Shown in pieces: positions 10,859 through 20,528 of a DNA stretch of 64,000 nt; the first letter of the stretch is position 1; each line of letters opens with the position of its first letter. The stretch comes from Saccharomyces uvarum (Eukaryota; Ascomycota; Saccharomycetes; Saccharomycetales; Saccharomycetaceae): the NCBI GenBank assembly GCA_947243795.1, contig OX365929.1:62001-126000 (forward strand), read 5' to 3'. The position numbers and the translations under genes were made by a program. Below the pieces are notes generated by a model, which was given only the letters and a program-made list of their open reading frames with translations, searched no databases and was not told the DNA's origin.

Positions 10859-11811
10859 TTACACGACAACACCGGAGTTGGATGCAACTCTTGGCCACAA
10901 ATCGGCACATTCTTTACCGACTGGGCCAGTGATGGCAGAACCCTTCATTTCACCCTTTGGGTTGGCGATGACACCGGCATTGTCTTCAAAGTACAAAAAG
11001 ACACCGTCTCTTCTTCTCCAAGACTTAGCTTGACGGACAACAATAGCTGGCATAACCTTCTTTCTCAATTCTGGCTTACCTTTCTTAACAGTGGCCATAA
11101 CCATATCACCTAAAGAGGCGGCTGGCAATCTGTTCAATCTGGAACCAGAACCTTTGACGGCGATGACGTATAAGTTTCTGGCACCACTGTTGTCAGCACA
11201 GTTCATGATGGCACCGACTGGTAGACCTAACTAGTTAAAAACGTTTCTCAAAATAAGGAATGAGAATAGTGTTGTTAGTAAAAAAAAAGTCGGATAAAAA
11301 TTGGTATTTTGTGATTAATTTTGAAGAATTAAAGTGAGTGAGGCCTCCATCAATTCTAAAGAGACGGTGATAGTTGTTTTTATGTTGGGTTACTACGGTA
11401 GACAGAGAGATGGAAGTACGATTAGGCTTGCCGCATATAATCTATTTTTTGAAGGTTTTTCTGTTGTTTCGAGTATCACTATACTTGTAATGCATCGCTT
11501 GTTTCATAAAGACAATTTGCGAATTCGTTTAGACGCTGGAAGTATACAACTCATTCGATTTTACAGTTGCATTCTTGGTAGGGCTAAAAAATTCATCGCA
11601 TACTAATCGCTCTCTAAGGAAGGGTCTTTTGATGGGAATATGGTTCGGAACGTCACGTCTATCATTAAATCGTTGATTATCTCACCCTGTTGTTTTCAAG
11701 TCTTGGAACTTTACTTTATATTCAAACTAACCAAAATTGCACTATGGCAAGACAAAATTTTAAACATACAGAAATTCTAAACTTAGTACCTTGAGCACCG
11801 TTACCAGACAT
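10859..11811 (-). CDS. RPL23A: RPL23A, cytosolic 60S ribosomal protein uL14, two exons
   Basis: A 137-residue ribosomal protein of the uL14 family, located at the 60S subunit interface. Exon 1 is 11811-11770 (14 codons, [14 protein letters not shown]) and exon 2 is 11230-10859, opening [16 protein letters not shown] and ending ASNSGVVV. The intron of 539 nt has the yeast consensus GTATGT at its 5' end, TACTAAC at 11280-11274 and a TAG acceptor ending at 11231. The Met inside exon 2 (11206) is not a start. S. cerevisiae keeps a duplicate (RPL23B) on chromosome V. Codon use is strongly biased, as expected for a highly expressed gene. It shares its upstream region with the 3' end of YBL086C. Confidence 0.97.
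11231..11769 (-). other. RPL23A spliceosomal intron
   Basis: The intron has GTATGT at 11769-11764, branch site TACTAAC at 11280-11274 and acceptor AG at 11232-11231, about 40 nt past the branch point. Its length (539 nt) is in the long class typical of yeast ribosomal-protein introns. A short open frame on the opposite strand has no recognisable product, and I saw no C/D or H/ACA snoRNA signature in it. Confidence 0.95.
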
Positions 11812-12275
11812 TTTAGTTGTATATGGGTAAGTGGAGTTTGTGTTACTTGAGAAACCTAATAATAAGATCTATACTCTAAAAGCAAGAGGTTTTTAGCTTA
11901 TAGCTTAAGCAATATAGTAATATTGCTATTAACGGAACTGGCACATAATGGCTACGGTTCGTATTAGGCCATAATAAATTTTTCAGCCTGGGCGTGTTTG
12001 GGTTTGAAACTTCCTTTTTTCTCTTTTTTCACATTTTTTCTGGATTTTTCGAAGTTGTTGTACGATGGTTTCTGTTACAGCCAGGCGGGCAACTGGAAGA
12101 CATGGTTTTGATCTAGTGGGAACTGCATGGGTTTTAAAAAAATATTATTATGATAGGCAAATATGGTGTACCGGCGTAAAGTCGTCACGTACTCTCCATT
12201 TAAGCTGGGGTTAATGTTGACATTGTTGGTTTTGCAAGTTTGAGACCTATGAATATATTTATTGAGTACATACAC
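11812..12275. other. Intergenic: RPL23A promoter and YBL086C 3' flank
   Basis: No gene is seen. Two Rap1-like sequences face the RPL23A start (listed separately), separated by a pyrimidine-rich tract (12010-12060) as in many ribosomal-protein promoters. The part next to 12275 would hold the YBL086C 3' end, since that gene is also read leftward. Confidence 0.6.
11994..12134 (-). promoter_or_regulatory. Candidate Rap1 sites of RPL23A
   Basis: Two imperfect Rap1-like sequences in the same orientation: 11994-12005 (read on the minus strand as AAACCCAAACAC) and 12124-12134 (AAACCCATGCA). They lie roughly 185 and 315 bp upstream of the RPL23A start, in the normal range for ribosomal-protein genes. 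Neither is a perfect consensus, so this is a motif-level call supported mainly by context. Confidence 0.4.
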
Positions 12276-13682
12276 TTATCCCGTGGGATTGGTTATAGAC
12301 CAACTCTTGTTTTCTCTTATTCTGTCCGTTAAAAAGTCTGTGGGGTTGTCGTCTTCGATAACATCATTACTATCGTAACTGTTCCTGTCATTATCTGAGT
12401 TTTCGTGATCGTCCTCATTACGAGTCCTCAGCTTCGCACGTTGTGCACGTGACATGTGGCTCCAATTTTGTTTCTTTTCCAAATACTCTCTTTTATCCAT
12501 GCTACTGTAACCATCATCGTTTGGATTTGGAGGCCAATTGCTTGCTTTGGTCGCCGCGTTTTGGCCATAATTCGGATTGTAATAGTCTTCCTCTAACTCG
12601 TTTAATTTCAATGCTTGTAAATCAATTAGATTTATGCCTTTTTCATTCTTAGCCCATCCATTTCCGCCTTGCAAAATATCTTCTACACATTCTCTTGGTG
12701 TGAACTCGCCTGGTCTTGGATCCCAAGGTAACTTAAACGTCTTCTGGTATAAGCTCTCAATCAACGGGGTCATCGAAGAAGATATCGTTGTAGATAATCC
12801 TGTCCTTGTCGTCGCTCCGTTACTTTTGCTGTTTGTAGATGTTGGTGATTTGATACTTGTACCATTTCCTACCCCATTGTTATTTGATTTCGGTACGGAA
12901 GTGCCGTTACCACTACCGTTCGTATTAGGGGAAGTGTTGTTGGTTGATGTTTGATTTGTGGTCGATGTAGGGGTGGACAATTCAGACGAATTGTCCAGTA
13001 TAGTGTTTATTCCCGGTCTAAAATTAGCGAGTTGGTCATTAGTAACCGATTTTGAAACCTTGAAATCTTCATAGGAACCTCTTATTAGTTTTAATTGCAG
13101 TGAAACGTTAATGATAGAATTTACTTTTGAATGCTTCAGTAAGAATCTATTTGTAGTTGGAGTTTCGTCTTCCTTAACATATTCTGCAACGTCTATGTCC
13201 ACTGTTCCCAACAGTAGCTTGCCCGTTACTTTTTGGGAATATGAATTGTTACCAATAGCCATTAGTGCAGTTGCGTTAACATTACCGGTTTTCTTCACTT
13301 TAACATTGGGATTTGAATTTAAATTTGACGTGGAGCTCCCATCAGCAAACTCGAAAAATACCTCTAGAATTAAGGGTTTCTTCAGAAATTTTCCATTTTT
13401 GTCTAAGTGAAGCTTTACGAGAATTGGCTTGTCCAATGAGTAATTCCATTGTGCCCTATGATGCTGCACGTGTACGTGTTTCGTTGTACCTCTACTCTGA
13501 GTCGAAGCGGATTGGTGCTCTCCATCCAGAGCTGTTTTATGTCCTGAGGTCCCTGTTCCATCCTTTAGACGCCACTTAGTGAAGCAAAACCCAGAAGATT
13601 GGGGGATGTTCACCAGTTCTTTAATCTGCAAATTTAGTAGGAATTTCGGCCTCTTTGCCTTGCTGCTATGAGTAAACGGCAT
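12276..13682 (-). CDS. YBL086C, NT-C2 domain protein of unknown function
   Basis: A 468-residue protein, orthologue of S. cerevisiae YBL086C, whose function is not established. Residues 1 to about 200 form an N-terminal C2-like (NT-C2/EEIG1-EHBP1 type) module, with the family pattern KFLLNLQIKELVNIPQ, then KWRLKDGTG, and basic and aromatic positions around HHRAQWNYS. Such modules usually bind lipids or the cell periphery. The middle (about 235-310) is low-complexity Ser/Thr/Asn/Gly, and the C-terminus is acidic and hydrophilic. I chose ATG 13682 (MPFTHSSKAKRPKF) because the frame upstream holds only a non-ATG start and family similarity begins here. The promoter holds a Ume6-type site 246 bp upstream. 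Confidence 0.9.
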   Translation of the reverse strand: MPFTHSSKAKRPKFLLNLQIKELVNIPQSSGFCFTKWRLKDGTGTSGHKTALDGEHQSASTQSRGTTKHVHVQHHRAQWNYSLDKPILVKLHLDKNGKFLKKPLILEVFFEFADGSSTSNLNSNPNVKVKKTGNVNATALMAIGNNSYSQKVTGKLLLGTVDIDVAEYVKEDETPTTNRFLLKHSKVNSIINVSLQLKLIRGSYEDFKVSKSVTNDQLANFRPGINTILDNSSELSTPTSTTNQTSTNNTSPNTNGSGNGTSVPKSNNNGVGNGTSIKSPTSTNSKSNGATTRTGLSTTISSSMTPLIESLYQKTFKLPWDPRPGEFTPRECVEDILQGGNGWAKNEKGINLIDLQALKLNELEEDYYNPNYGQNAATKASNWPPNPNDDGYSSMDKREYLEKKQNWSHMSRAQRAKLRTRNEDDHENSDNDRNSYDSNDVIEDDNPTDFLTDRIRENKSWSITNPTG

Positions 13683-13900
13683 TTTGGAACTCAGAAAACT
13701 ACAATATTCTTTTCTGAATTTCACTCTACAACCATAAATCCCGCTATAGCAGTGCGATGTGCGTGTGAAGATGAGTTCCTTTCAATACAAATGCTTTCCC
13801 TCATTATTATTAAGCTTGGTCATCTAGGAAAAGCAAAGGGGGACCCTGAGAAAACTTCCGCCGAAAAAAAATAAACCCGAAGCTAATATCCGCGCGTTCT

Positions 13901-13907
13901 TTACCCG
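13901..13907 (+). promoter_or_regulatory. Reb1-type site
   Basis: TTACCCG matches the core of the general regulatory factor Reb1. It sits about 220 bp upstream of YBL086C and next to the URS1/TATA module, where it could set the nucleosome-free region. This is a motif match only. Confidence 0.45.
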
Positions 13908-13927
13908 GAGAATCAAATACCCTAGAT

Positions 13928-13954
13928 TAGCCGCCGAGATCCTTTTTATATAAA
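13928..13954. promoter_or_regulatory. URS1 (Ume6) site plus TATA box
   Basis: TAGCCGCCGA at 13928-13937 is a full match to the URS1 element bound by Ume6, which represses early meiotic genes in vegetative cells and is switched by Ime1. TATATAAA follows 9 bp later (13947-13954) and reads as a TATA box on both strands. The pair could serve YBL086C to the left or an early-meiotic 5'-extended BOI1 transcript to the right. I infer the regulation; only the motifs are seen. Confidence 0.6.
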
Positions 13955-14019
13955 TGCAAGGTCTCTAGGATGTGGCAAATCAAGATTCCGTCTTAATTGT
14001 GGCCTCAGTTTTTATTGTT

Positions 14020-14025
14020 ACGCGT
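14020..14025. promoter_or_regulatory. MCB-type ACGCGT
   Basis: A palindromic ACGCGT, the core of the MBF (Mbp1-Swi6) G1/S element, lies 940 bp upstream of BOI1 and 340 bp upstream of YBL086C. It is a single copy, so weak evidence. Confidence 0.3.
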
Positions 14026-14390
14026 AGCTTAAACTGGGAACGTGGCCCTACTCGAGACTGTGCCTTGCGAATGGATATGAGTTACAGCTAAACATGGGCG
14101 ATTATAAAATACAAGGCGGTTGGGCCGAGGCAATATATCACCTCAACTTTGGTCGGTGCTAAGTTTTTGTTTGTACTAAGAACTTTTCTCACCAACATTT
14201 AAAATACCAAGATGAACATAGAACTGCATGAGGTTTTGCACATAAGAATTTATCTAAAGTTTTATGTCGCTTAATCCTATAAAGAGTTGGGATACTTTAA
14301 AATTCTAAACTTTTTCAAGCTTTTTAAGATTACAAATTTGTTGTTCTTTTCAATTTTGTTTGGATCTTTTCCCATTTTCCCAGTTGAAAA

Positions 14391-14401
14391 GAAACATAAA
14401 T
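14391..14401 (-). other. Possible replication-origin consensus (ACS, 10/11)
   Basis: Read on the minus strand, ATTTATGTTTC matches the ARS consensus WTTTAYRTTTW at 10 of 11 positions, in an A/T-rich noncoding stretch. From memory, S. cerevisiae has an origin in this intergenic interval. No B-element or ORC evidence can be read from the sequence. Confidence 0.3.
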
Positions 14402-14962
14402 ACGTCCAAAAATAAATATAAGAATTTCGCGACAAAAATTAAAAAGAATGAAATAGCATACCTGCACATTATTTTGGAAATACGCAAAAAGTTTACACAT
14501 AACAGTACCTAGATTTGCTCGTAACTTTTTTATCGCAATATTTAAGACCCAATTTGTAAACTTTAGCTCCTGTTGTTCACCGAGTAATGAACGCTGTCAC
14601 GTGTGGGCGGGGTTGGGGGAGCGCTCAGCCACATTGGTATGTCTTTTGAAACCGCGTAGTCGGAAACGACATTCCCCCGTACCAAAACAAACGAAAAGAC
14701 GTGAAAGTTGAATGAATATTATGGCCATAAAAATTTAACAGAAAAACAAGAAGATAAAGACGCCAAAAAACTGTACTATTCCCGCCATTGTCTTTTGCCT
14801 TACATCCGAAAGATTGGGTGCAGCATTTCAAAGCAATCACTGGTTTTATCAAGGCGGTGCTACTGCGTCAGTTTATAGACACAATAGATACAGTAAACTA
14901 TTTCAACAAAATTCTAACTCGAGGTGCTAGGAGGAAAAAATTACCAATAGAAACAATAGAGT

Positions 14963-17911
14963 ATGAATTTCGAAGGAAAAACCCTGGGCAAGAGGTCTAA
15001 CTCCCACCCTCTGTATATAGCCGTGAACGAATATTCTAAACGAATGGAGGACGAACTCAATATGAAGCCAGGTGACAAGATTGAAGTCATTACAGATGAT
15101 GGGGAGTACAATGATGGTTGGTATTACGGGCGGAATTTAAGAACCAAAGAAGAAGGCCTATACCCTGCAGTATTTACCAAAAAGACAACTCTGAAGAAAC
15201 CAGAAAGTTTGCGTAAGACGCGAACTCAAGAGAGTGGCAACGCGAGTGGAAATTACGGAATTTCGAATGGATACAGCAGTAAACTAAGTAAGCTTCCCCC
15301 ACAACAACAGGAAAACAGGTACACTTCATTGAAAAGTACTATGAGCGATATCGATAAAGCTTTAGAAGAGTTAAGAAGTGATCCGGTTGAACTAGAAACA
15401 ACAACATCCCCCATCAAGCTACCTGAACTAAATGCTGTGGTTATACCAGATGAAGAAACTCTAATTCAAGAGAAATCTCAAAACGTGGGAAACACAACAC
15501 ATGACTCAGTCTTTTCTAGTACGGCAGATTTGAATCTAAGCTCTGAATCTTTAAAGGACACAAGCAGATCGAATATATCTACGAAATCTTTAGAGCCAAG
15601 TTCAAGTTCAATTAACCCATTAGACCCTAAAATGGCAAAAAATTGGACACCAGAAGAGGTTACTGATTATTTTATTATGGTAGGATTTGATCATACAAAT
15701 TCCAATAAATTTAAGGAACATCAAATATCTGGGAAAATACTATTGGAATTGGAATTGGAACATCTGAAAGAATTAGACATAAATTCCTTTGGTATAAGGT
15801 TTGAGATATTCAAGGAAGTTGGCAACATCAAATCTGCAATCGATTTGTCGTCAAATGTGGTGCACAACAACTACACCTCTTTCGCCCTTGACAAAGAAAC
15901 TACTAAACTAATGCCTGCAGCTACTGTAAATAGAGATGAAATTCGGCAACCAATCTCCTCTAAGTTTGACACCAACAGGCTACCAGATATAAACTTCAAT
16001 AGAAGATCATCTTCAAATACGACAGAGCCTCAAAGACCAAGTTCTGTTGTTGTAAATCCAAATTTCAAACTCCAAGAATCCACTGAACAAGTTTTGGATA
16101 TAACACAGGTTCCTGATGTGTTTACTGACAAGGATATTTTTGAATCTCCAGGAAGAGCTCCGAAACCACCATCATACCCGAGCCCCGTTCAGCCGCCTCA
16201 GTCACCTTCTTTAAATAATAGGTATACGAACAACAATGCCAGGTTTCCTCCTCAATCAACAACGTCATCCCGAAACAGAAATTCAGTCGTTTATTCAAAT
16301 GCGGCAATTCCAAACTCTTCCACATCTTCAGATAATTCAACGAATAAGTTTAAATTTCCTGTTATGAATGGTCATGATTCGAACTCCAGGAATACAACTT
16401 TGACATCTGCTACTATACCTTCTTTTAATACAGTCAATACCGATGATTCTCTTCCAACAATTTCAAATGTCTCTTCAAATGCCACGTCCCATCATCCAAA
16501 TAGAAATTCTGTCGTGTACAATAGCCACAAGAGGACTGAATCTGGGAGCTCATTTGTCGATTTGTTCAATAGAATCTCAATGTTGTCACCAGTTAAAACA
16601 GATTTTGACGAAGTAGAAACAAAACCAGTTTCAAAATCTAACAGAGTGGCACTCGACTCAACACTCAGGAAACCATCTCTTGGACATTCAGCAGATCCAT
16701 CACTTTCGGAAATAAAAAAACATAGAAGAAACTCATCCATTCTATCCTTTTTCTCTTTAAAGAGTCAATCAAATCCAACATCGCCAGTAAAACAATCTTT
16801 CACCGTCTATCCTTCTAAGATGAACTCCCATTCTCGCTCTCAGTCAAATTCCTATTCACATGCAAGATCTCAATCCTACTCTCACAGTAGAAAACACTCT
16901 TTGGTTACTAGTCCTTTGAAAACTTCATTAAGTCCAATAAATTCAAAATCCAACATCGCCTTAACAAACAAAGGTAGCAATACTAGCAGCGAATATAAGA
17001 AGGAAGAAGTTGTCCAACCGCTTGAAAGCAAACATAAACACAAACACAAACACAGGAGCAAGCACAAGCATAATAATTCCAAAAGTAGTTCCTCAGAAGA
17101 AAAGGGTCGAAAGAAACTCTTTTCTAGCTCAAAAGAGTCCTCAGCAGGAAGCAAGGAATCAAAAAGATCTCCAAGTGAACTCTCTCAAAAACCTGCCAAG
17201 TCGATACTTCCCAGATCTAATGCCAAAAAACAACAAACATCTGCTTTCACTGAAGGTATACGTTCCATCACTGCTAAGGAATCTATGCAAAAAGCTGATT
17301 GTTCAGGCTGGATGAGTAAAAAAGGTACCGGTGCTATGGGGACATGGAAGCAAAGGTTTTTTACTCTTCATGGAACAAGGCTTTCTTATTTCACAAATAC
17401 CAATGATGAAAAGGAACGTGGTTTAATAGACATTACAGCACATAGAGTTTTGCCCGCCAGGGATGATGATAGACTAATCTCCTTATATGCTGCAAGCTTA
17501 GGAAAGGGTAAGTATTGTTTCAAATTGGTCCCACCACAACCAGGATCTAAAAAAGGGCTAACCTTTACAGAACCTCGCGTTCACTATTTTGCGGTCGAAA
17601 ATAAATCTGATATGAAGGGATGGTTATCAGCTATAATAAAAGCTACTATTGATATTGATACTAGCGTCCCTGTTATAAGTTCATATGCCACGCCGACGAT
17701 ATCTTTGAGCAAAGCACAAACGCTACTGGAAGAGGCCAGACTACAGACTCAATTAAGGGACGCTGAAGAAGAAGAGGGGAGAGATCAATTTGTATGGGAT
17801 GAAACAGAAAATAGAAAAAATCTAAAATATCCAACTGATCAAGAAGAATTTGTAAATCCTAAAGATGATATAGAGAGCGCTGAATTTGAGTATCCAGGTG
17901 GGAGATTTTGA
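14963..17911 (+). CDS. BOI1: BOI1, SH3-SAM-PH polarity scaffold
   Basis: A 982-residue scaffold that binds Bem1, Cdc42 and exocyst components and works with its duplicate BOI2 in polarised growth and exocytosis at the bud. Domains in order: SH3 at about 15-74 (DDGWYYGRN, GLYPAVFT), SAM at about 224-293 (MAKNWTPEEVTDYF), Pro-rich PxxP motifs around 401-416 (KPPSYPSPVQPPQSPS), long Ser/Asn-rich linkers, a His/Lys repeat (HKHKHK) near 690-700 and a PH domain at about 776-895 (SGWMSKKGTGAMGTWKQRFF). The Ser-rich stretch with RSQSNSYSHARSQSYSHSRK looks like a phosphorylation-rich segment. The start at 14963 is the first ATG that opens the family N-terminus. Converges with CDC27. Confidence 0.97.
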   Translation: MNFEGKTLGKRSNSHPLYIAVNEYSKRMEDELNMKPGDKIEVITDDGEYNDGWYYGRNLRTKEEGLYPAVFTKKTTLKKPESLRKTRTQESGNASGNYGISNGYSSKLSKLPPQQQENRYTSLKSTMSDIDKALEELRSDPVELETTTSPIKLPELNAVVIPDEETLIQEKSQNVGNTTHDSVFSSTADLNLSSESLKDTSRSNISTKSLEPSSSSINPLDPKMAKNWTPEEVTDYFIMVGFDHTNSNKFKEHQISGKILLELELEHLKELDINSFGIRFEIFKEVGNIKSAIDLSSNVVHNNYTSFALDKETTKLMPAATVNRDEIRQPISSKFDTNRLPDINFNRRSSSNTTEPQRPSSVVVNPNFKLQESTEQVLDITQVPDVFTDKDIFESPGRAPKPPSYPSPVQPPQSPSLNNRYTNNNARFPPQSTTSSRNRNSVVYSNAAIPNSSTSSDNSTNKFKFPVMNGHDSNSRNTTLTSATIPSFNTVNTDDSLPTISNVSSNATSHHPNRNSVVYNSHKRTESGSSFVDLFNRISMLSPVKTDFDEVETKPVSKSNRVALDSTLRKPSLGHSADPSLSEIKKHRRNSSILSFFSLKSQSNPTSPVKQSFTVYPSKMNSHSRSQSNSYSHARSQSYSHSRKHSLVTSPLKTSLSPINSKSNIALTNKGSNTSSEYKKEEVVQPLESKHKHKHKHRSKHKHNNSKSSSSEEKGRKKLFSSSKESSAGSKESKRSPSELSQKPAKSILPRSNAKKQQTSAFTEGIRSITAKESMQKADCSGWMSKKGTGAMGTWKQRFFTLHGTRLSYFTNTNDEKERGLIDITAHRVLPARDDDRLISLYAASLGKGKYCFKLVPPQPGSKKGLTFTEPRVHYFAVENKSDMKGWLSAIIKATIDIDTSVPVISSYATPTISLSKAQTLLEEARLQTQLRDAEEEEGRDQFVWDETENRKNLKYPTDQEEFVNPKDDIESAEFEYPGGRF

Positions 17912-18263
17912 AAACAGCAAACATCATTTGATTCTAAACCAATTTTAACCAACTAATAATTAATAACTAATAGAACATATTATAAACGCTGATATAAAAT
18001 ATCTAAATAAAAGTTTACTAATGTATAAAAATCAACTCGAATTTAAATATAAAGCTACACAAAGTTCAAACATATCAAATGCGGAACAAAACCTCTTGTT
18101 TTTAATATTACTGTTATTATAATTATCATTAATATTATTATTACATTTACTTATAAATAAATATGAAAAGAAAATAAAACAAAAGAATTTATGAAAAAAG
18201 TTAATATAACTTAATTTTGTTATGTTTTTAATTTTTTTGTATTCGAAGAAAAGGGTTCTGTCT
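17912..18263. other. Convergent intergenic, BOI1 and CDC27 3' ends
   Basis: 352 bp of very A/T-rich sequence (TAATAATTAATAA and similar runs), as expected for the 3' processing signals of two facing genes. Two 10/11 matches to the ARS consensus occur by eye (near 18043 and 18220), but in such A/T-rich DNA these are weak evidence. Confidence 0.6.
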
Positions 18264-19742
18264 TTATTCTTGCATGTGACATTTTTGTAATTCATCAATG
18301 ACAACTTGATTACCCTTTGGATCCAAATTCATAGCCACGGTTAGTTCTTTTACAGCATCTTTTTTCCTACCAACTATTCTATATGTTTGGCCTAATAAAT
18401 AATGAGCAGTGGCATCATCAGGAACCAGTTTCACCAATTCTTCAAATGTTTGTAATGCAACGTTGTATCTTGTCATGGAATATAACAACTGGCCCATCTT
18501 GTATTTAGATAATGAGGAAGTCGGTTGTAACTGGCAGGCTAGTTCATAATACTGTAATGCCTTTTCCTTATAACCTAGTTTTTCTAAAGAACCTCCACAG
18601 CAACAGATCAAAACTACGTTGACAGGATTGATTGATCTTGCTTTTTCAAAATATAATAAAGCTTCTTCGTATTGGCCTAACTTCATAGAGCTTGTACCCA
18701 AACCATAATATGCATTATAGTGTTGAGGATCACATGCCAGTGCCTTTCTGTAACAAGTCTTGGCTGAATCTGAAGAATCGTTGGAAGAATGCTCATGGCC
18801 TTGCAAAGTATACGCATATGCAAAATTTGGTTCTAATTGAGTAGCTTTTTCAAAAGCTTTTATTGCAGCATCATGGTCCTTCTGTAAGGATAGCAAATTG
18901 CCTATACAACACCAAGTTTCAGGTTTATTAGGCATCGTATCCATCAGGCCGTTTGCCAAATTGGAGGATTTGACTTTATCGTGTAAGTGCCATAATAACG
19001 TAGAATAAATCTCCATATCTTTCACTCTTGCAGGTTGTAGATCTTTCAATCTGTTGAAATATTTCAAAGACATGTCATAGTTAATGATTTCAAAATGCAG
19101 TTTCCCTAATTGCACTAAACACCACGGCATAGTGTCTTTAATGTGGGAAGGGATCTGAGACTCAAACAATCTAATTGCTTTAAACGAATTATATTGTGAA
19201 GATGATCTTAATATCAAGGCGAAATTATACATAATTTCAGGCAGCGTGATAGGATAATCATTTGTTAGAATCGAGTTACTAATTATTAAAGATCTTGGAT
19301 TTTTCTTAGAAGCGGTTAATCTGCCAGTTGAAGAATACAAGTTTCTTGGTGTTTTGAAAGTCGTTTTATTCATTATGTTGTTGTTATTTTGGTAGTTCCT
19401 GTCATTGCTCAACAATTTGGATGGAGGAGTTGTTAAAAGTTTATTTCTGTTATAAACTTTAGCCAATGAGCTTATAGTAGGTTGCTTAGAGGAGGGAGAT
19501 GTTAAAATCATGGAAATGTTATTTGGTAACACATATGATGCTTTATTATTATTTGTTGGGTTTTTAGGAGTTTGAATATTTTTGTTTTGGTACGACCTTA
19601 TTGATGGGTTCAACTGCTGTTGCTGTTGCTGTGACCTTGAGAAATGCTGGGTTGATGAAAAAGAAGATGCTGATGTAGAAGGGGGAGAATTTGAAGATTG
19701 AAATGGTGTATTATTACTATTAGTATTATTATTATTATTATG

Positions 19743-19775
<33 letters not shown>

Positions 19776-20528
19776 TTTGGTTGTTTTTGAATATAAGCTT
19801 GGTTGTGAACGAGGTTCAAAATGCGATAATGAAGTGGTTGGTAACGATGAAGTAGCGTTATTGTTATGACTATTGTTTTTTTTCCTTGTGATGTCGAAAA
19901 ACACTCTTTTGAGATCGACGGTAGCTCTCATCTTACAGATCGCTTCATAAGACTCCCAAAGATAAGGGTTTATCCCTAATGCCTCAGAATGATAAAACGC
20001 GCTTTCTTTGGAATGGTCTAATTTCATGTAAAGATTGCCTAGCAGGCAGTTCAAAGTGGCCAAATCAGGAATATTGATGAGGTTAGAATTCAGCACAGCA
20101 TTTATATGCGTGTTATTATTGTTATTAGTGTTCGAAGAAAAGGCGTTCGTTATCGATAGAAGCGTGAGTATAGCTTCGTTCAGTCCCTGCGAAAGCTGTA
20201 AAGCGCAACGACCGAATATGAAAGCGGTACCGAGATGGTACTCCTTAAATTCCTTGGAGATCTGAAATGCAGTATGATAGTTTTTATTCAAAAACAGGGA
20301 AAGCACGTACAGATAAATAGCCTCTGACCAGTAAACATTCGATTTGTCCAGTATAGAGCATTCAGCGTATAGCAGCTCGGCTAAAAACTCCGCGGTACTA
20401 TAGTTCAGCTGTTGGATGGCCTGCTGTATGCAGTCCTGCAGCTGTATGATGGTGTTTAAGGCTTGATCATCCGAACTGGGAATACCTCTCGAGAGTGTAA
20501 ACGGTGCTAATTCTGGATTTACCGCCAT
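18264..20528 (-). CDS. CDC27: CDC27 (APC3), TPR subunit of the anaphase-promoting complex
   Basis: A 754-residue TPR scaffold subunit of the APC/C ubiquitin ligase, which binds the activators Cdc20 and Cdh1 and is essential for mitotic exit. An N-terminal TPR block (about 30-200) is followed by a low-complexity Asn/Ser/Gln-rich insert (about 215-400), then a tandem TPR array from about 430 to the C-terminus (for example YAYTLQGHEH, YNAYYGLGTSSMKLGQYEEAL). The start ATG at 20528 gives the conserved MAVNPELAPFTLSRG. The insert holds an 11-Asn run (coding bases about 19742-19774) at a different place from the long Asn run I recall in S. cerevisiae Cdc27. The TPR parts are nearly invariant. Confidence 0.97.
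19725..19774. repeat. Trinucleotide (AAT/ATT) tract coding poly-Asn in CDC27
   Basis: A run of ATT repeats (AAT codons on the minus strand) encodes eleven Asn, a His, then five more Asn in the linker between the TPR blocks of Cdc27. The codons are nearly all AAT, so slippage at the DNA level is the likely cause. Confidence 0.85.

Larger units (their letters stand above)
13683..14962. other. Long divergent intergenic region between YBL086C and BOI1
   Basis: 1280 bp without a credible gene; S. cerevisiae has a gap of similar size here. It holds, from left to right, a weak URS1-like core near 13858, a Reb1-type TTACCCG (13901-13907), a perfect URS1 (13928-13937), a TATATAAA box (13947-13954), an MCB-type ACGCGT (14020-14025), short upstream ORFs at 14071, 14094 and 14212, an A/T-rich stretch with a 10/11 ARS-consensus match (14391-14401), and a CACGTG (14598-14603). 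Its size suggests more than one promoter, and perhaps an origin equivalent to the ARS I recall in this interval in S. cerevisiae. Confidence 0.6.

Noticed and set aside
11334-11606. A 90-codon frame inside the RPL23A intron on the opposite strand
   Set aside because: No conserved product; the intron signals on the other strand fully explain the region.
12634-12954. Hydrophobic 106-codon frame opposite YBL086C
   Set aside because: It is the antisense of a Ser/Thr/Asn-rich low-complexity segment, which always reads as Val/Leu-rich.
14281-14460. A/T-rich stretch checked for a snoRNA or solo LTR
   Set aside because: No box C/D or H/ACA pairing, no 5-bp target duplication and no LTR ends (TGTTGG/CAACA) were found.
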